A DNA stretch of 41,077 bases, taken from the NCBI GenBank assembly GCA_045226335.1, contig JBGVCH010000083.1:1-41077 (forward strand), read 5' to 3'. The DNA is from RUG11272 sp045226335 (GTDB lineage: Bacteria; Bacillota; Clostridia; Christensenellales; Aristaeellaceae). A program made the translations under genes and the position numbers. Below are positions 39,893-41,077 of this stretch, one piece after another. The notes beneath the pieces were generated by a model. That model was not told the DNA's origin. It saw nothing but the letters and a program-made list of their open reading frames with translations, and did not search any database. The stretch's first letter is position 1. Every line of letters begins with the position of its first letter.

Positions 39893-40714
39893 TCAGAACC
39901 CCGGGCACGCCATGGATTCCAGGTACATCTTGAAGTTCCGGTTCATCCCGTTGATCTGCCCGATCTCCGCCTCTGTCAGGCTGAAGTCCGAAAGGGCGGC
40001 GTATTCGCGGATCCGCTCCGCCTTTTTGGTGGTAAAGATCGGGCTGGCCCCCGTGTCGAGGTGCCAGCGGAGCACCACCTGGCCGATGCTCCTGCCGTAC
40101 TTTTCCGCCAGAGCCTTCAGCAGCTCGCTTTCGCGGATCTCCTCCCGGAATTTGCACAGGGGCGAATAGCTCTGGAGCCGGATCCCGCGGGCCAGGCAGA
40201 AGGCCGTCTCCTCCTCGCAGGTCCGCAGGGGATTTCGCTCGATCTGGACCACGTCCGGCAGGAGCCCGGCCTTCTCCAGGGCGCGCAGCTGCCGCATGCG
40301 CACGTTGCACACGCCCACCGACCGGATCAGGCCCTTCTCCTTCAGCCGCAGCAGGGATTCCAGCGTTTTCTCCGTGTACTCCGGGACCGGCCAGTGGATC
40401 AGGCAGGTGTCGAACCAGGCCAGCTGCATCTTCTTCAGGGCGTCGACGACATAGGGCTCCGCCTCGCCGTTTCCCTCCGCCATCTGCCAGGCGTCCACTT
40501 TGTCCTGGATCAGAAGCCCCTCCCTGGACACGGATCCGGCGCGGATCACGTCCCGGATCACCGCGCCCAGCACGGCTTCGCTGCGGTAGCTGGGGGCCGT
40601 GTCGAAGGCGGTGATCCCGTTTTCCACCGCGGTTGACACCAGCCGCAGCAGCGGTTCGTGCTCCTTCTCGGAGGACACGCCCGTGCCGAACATCAGTCTC
40701 TGTTGATCTGCCAT
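39893..40714 (-). CDS. Aldo/keto reductase
   Basis: A 273-residue NAD(P)H-dependent oxidoreductase of the AKR (alpha/beta)8 family. The tetrad is visible: Asp and Tyr in FDTAPSY, Lys in IQDKV, His in LIHWP. GVCNVRMRQLRAL and PLRTCEEE follow the usual GVSNF and NPY positions, and RWHLDTGASPIFTTKKAERI is the cofactor-binding end. The two usual residues after the GVSNF motif differ (GVCNV), which is tolerated. Substrate unknown; close relatives reduce sugars, ketoacids or aldehydes. The ATG at 40714 has AAAGGTGA upstream. It lies 41 bases after the next gene upstream, so may share a transcript. Confidence 0.92.
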   Translation of the reverse strand: MADQQRLMFGTGVSSEKEHEPLLRLVSTAVENGITAFDTAPSYRSEAVLGAVIRDVIRAGSVSREGLLIQDKVDAWQMAEGNGEAEPYVVDALKKMQLAWFDTCLIHWPVPEYTEKTLESLLRLKEKGLIRSVGVCNVRMRQLRALEKAGLLPDVVQIERNPLRTCEEETAFCLARGIRLQSYSPLCKFREEIRESELLKALAEKYGRSIGQVVLRWHLDTGASPIFTTKKAERIREYAALSDFSLTEAEIGQINGMNRNFKMYLESMACPGF

Positions 40715-40755
40715 CCGCCGTCACCTTTCGCTTGTTTTTGAGGCGCAGGCGCCCG

Positions 40756-41076
40756 TCACCGGACTTCCGCGTACCGGACGTCGATCCCGCGCTCGGCGCA
40801 GAAGGCGTCGATGTTCGCGTTGGCGCGGCTGCCGGGGATGGCGCGCTTTCCGGGCCGCCCCAGGGCCAGCGTCAGCGCCGCCATGGGCCGGAACAGCGCC
40901 GGAAAGGCGCCCGCGGTCCGGGCCCTGCCCTCGGTGATGCCGTACCGCCGTTTCGTGATCTCGTGAAGGATTGGGTAATCCAGCGGGCCGGCGCCGTTCT
41001 TTGCGCTGCGCTTCGCGGAAACCACCACGATGGTTCCGCCCTCCCGCAGGATGCTGTGGGCGTGGCGGATGATCTC
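40756..41076 (-). CDS. Unrecognised protein, C-terminal 106 residues (5' end beyond window)
   Basis: The frame enters from the right edge on the minus strand and is open to the boundary, so its start lies outside. The visible part opens with an amphipathic helix and a REGGTIVVVSAKR strand-turn, seen in many Rossmann-type enzymes, then a basic stretch with KRRYGITEGRARTAGAF and a final AERGIDVRYAEVR strand. I cannot assign a family from this fragment. It is placed 41 bases upstream of the aldo/keto reductase gene, so the two may share a transcript. Confidence 0.6.
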   Translation of the reverse strand, partial: EIIRHAHSILREGGTIVVVSAKRSAKNGAGPLDYPILHEITKRRYGITEGRARTAGAFPALFRPMAALTLALGRPGKRAIPGSRANANIDAFCAERGIDVRYAEVR

Positions 41077-41077
41077 A

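Overview
The window reads as a chromosomal segment of a G+C-rich, Gram-positive anaerobe of the class Clostridia, probably from rumen or gut. The evidence is a short Firmicutes-type ylxM-ffh-rpsP-khpA operon, AGGAGG ribosome-binding sites, consensus sigma-A promoters, many exported proteins with repeated bacterial SH3 domains, a clostripain-like protease, and enzymes for plant cell-wall side chains (GH27, GH28, GH105, GH127). Genus is not determined. I see no rRNA, tRNA, CRISPR array, insertion sequence or phage gene.

Layout. 1-3.95 kb: the end of a cell-surface 5'-nucleotidase/leucine-rich-repeat protein, then rbfA-nrnA-truB and a DUF1292 gene, closed by a strong terminator. 4.0-8.2 kb: a 1049-residue exported protein with eight SH3 modules and a peptidoglycan-binding domain, then an MscS channel. 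8.2-11.4 kb (minus): an exported clostripain-family protease with a small exported partner of unknown function. 11.5-13.9 kb (plus): a chloramphenicol-acetyltransferase-like protein, a 47-residue membrane microprotein and a membrane-anchored metallophosphoesterase. 13.9-20.1 kb (minus): a compact operon cysE - GH127 - GH27 - class-V PLP enzyme; the PLP enzyme unexpectedly carries a signal peptide. 20.2-29.9 kb (plus): msrA, then an Opp/Dpp-type ABC importer (binding protein, two permeases, two ATPases, DUF3899 membrane protein) in which the binding protein, one permease and both ATPases are greatly enlarged. 29.9-35.0 kb (minus): GH105 and GH28 pectin enzymes followed by two exported SH3 proteins. 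35.1-37.2 kb (plus): sfsA and a single-chain VOC-GNAT-nitroreductase fusion. 37.3-39.8 kb (minus): SRP/ribosome genes. 39.9-41.1 kb (minus): an aldo/keto reductase and the end of an unrecognised gene.

How they fit together. The four glycosidases lack signal peptides, so they probably trim imported oligosaccharides of pectin and arabinan/galactan in the cytoplasm. The ABC importer could supply peptides or, less certainly, glycans. Several exported SH3 proteins look like wall-bound factors built from the same module set. The most unusual items are the exported cysteine-desulfurase-like enzyme, the three-domain fusion, the insert-laden importer, the membrane phosphoesterase with its microprotein, and a compact intergenic fold at 37261-37360 that no gene explains.

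No stretch above about 200 bases lacks a gene. The longer gaps hold promoters, terminators or hairpins, listed individually.
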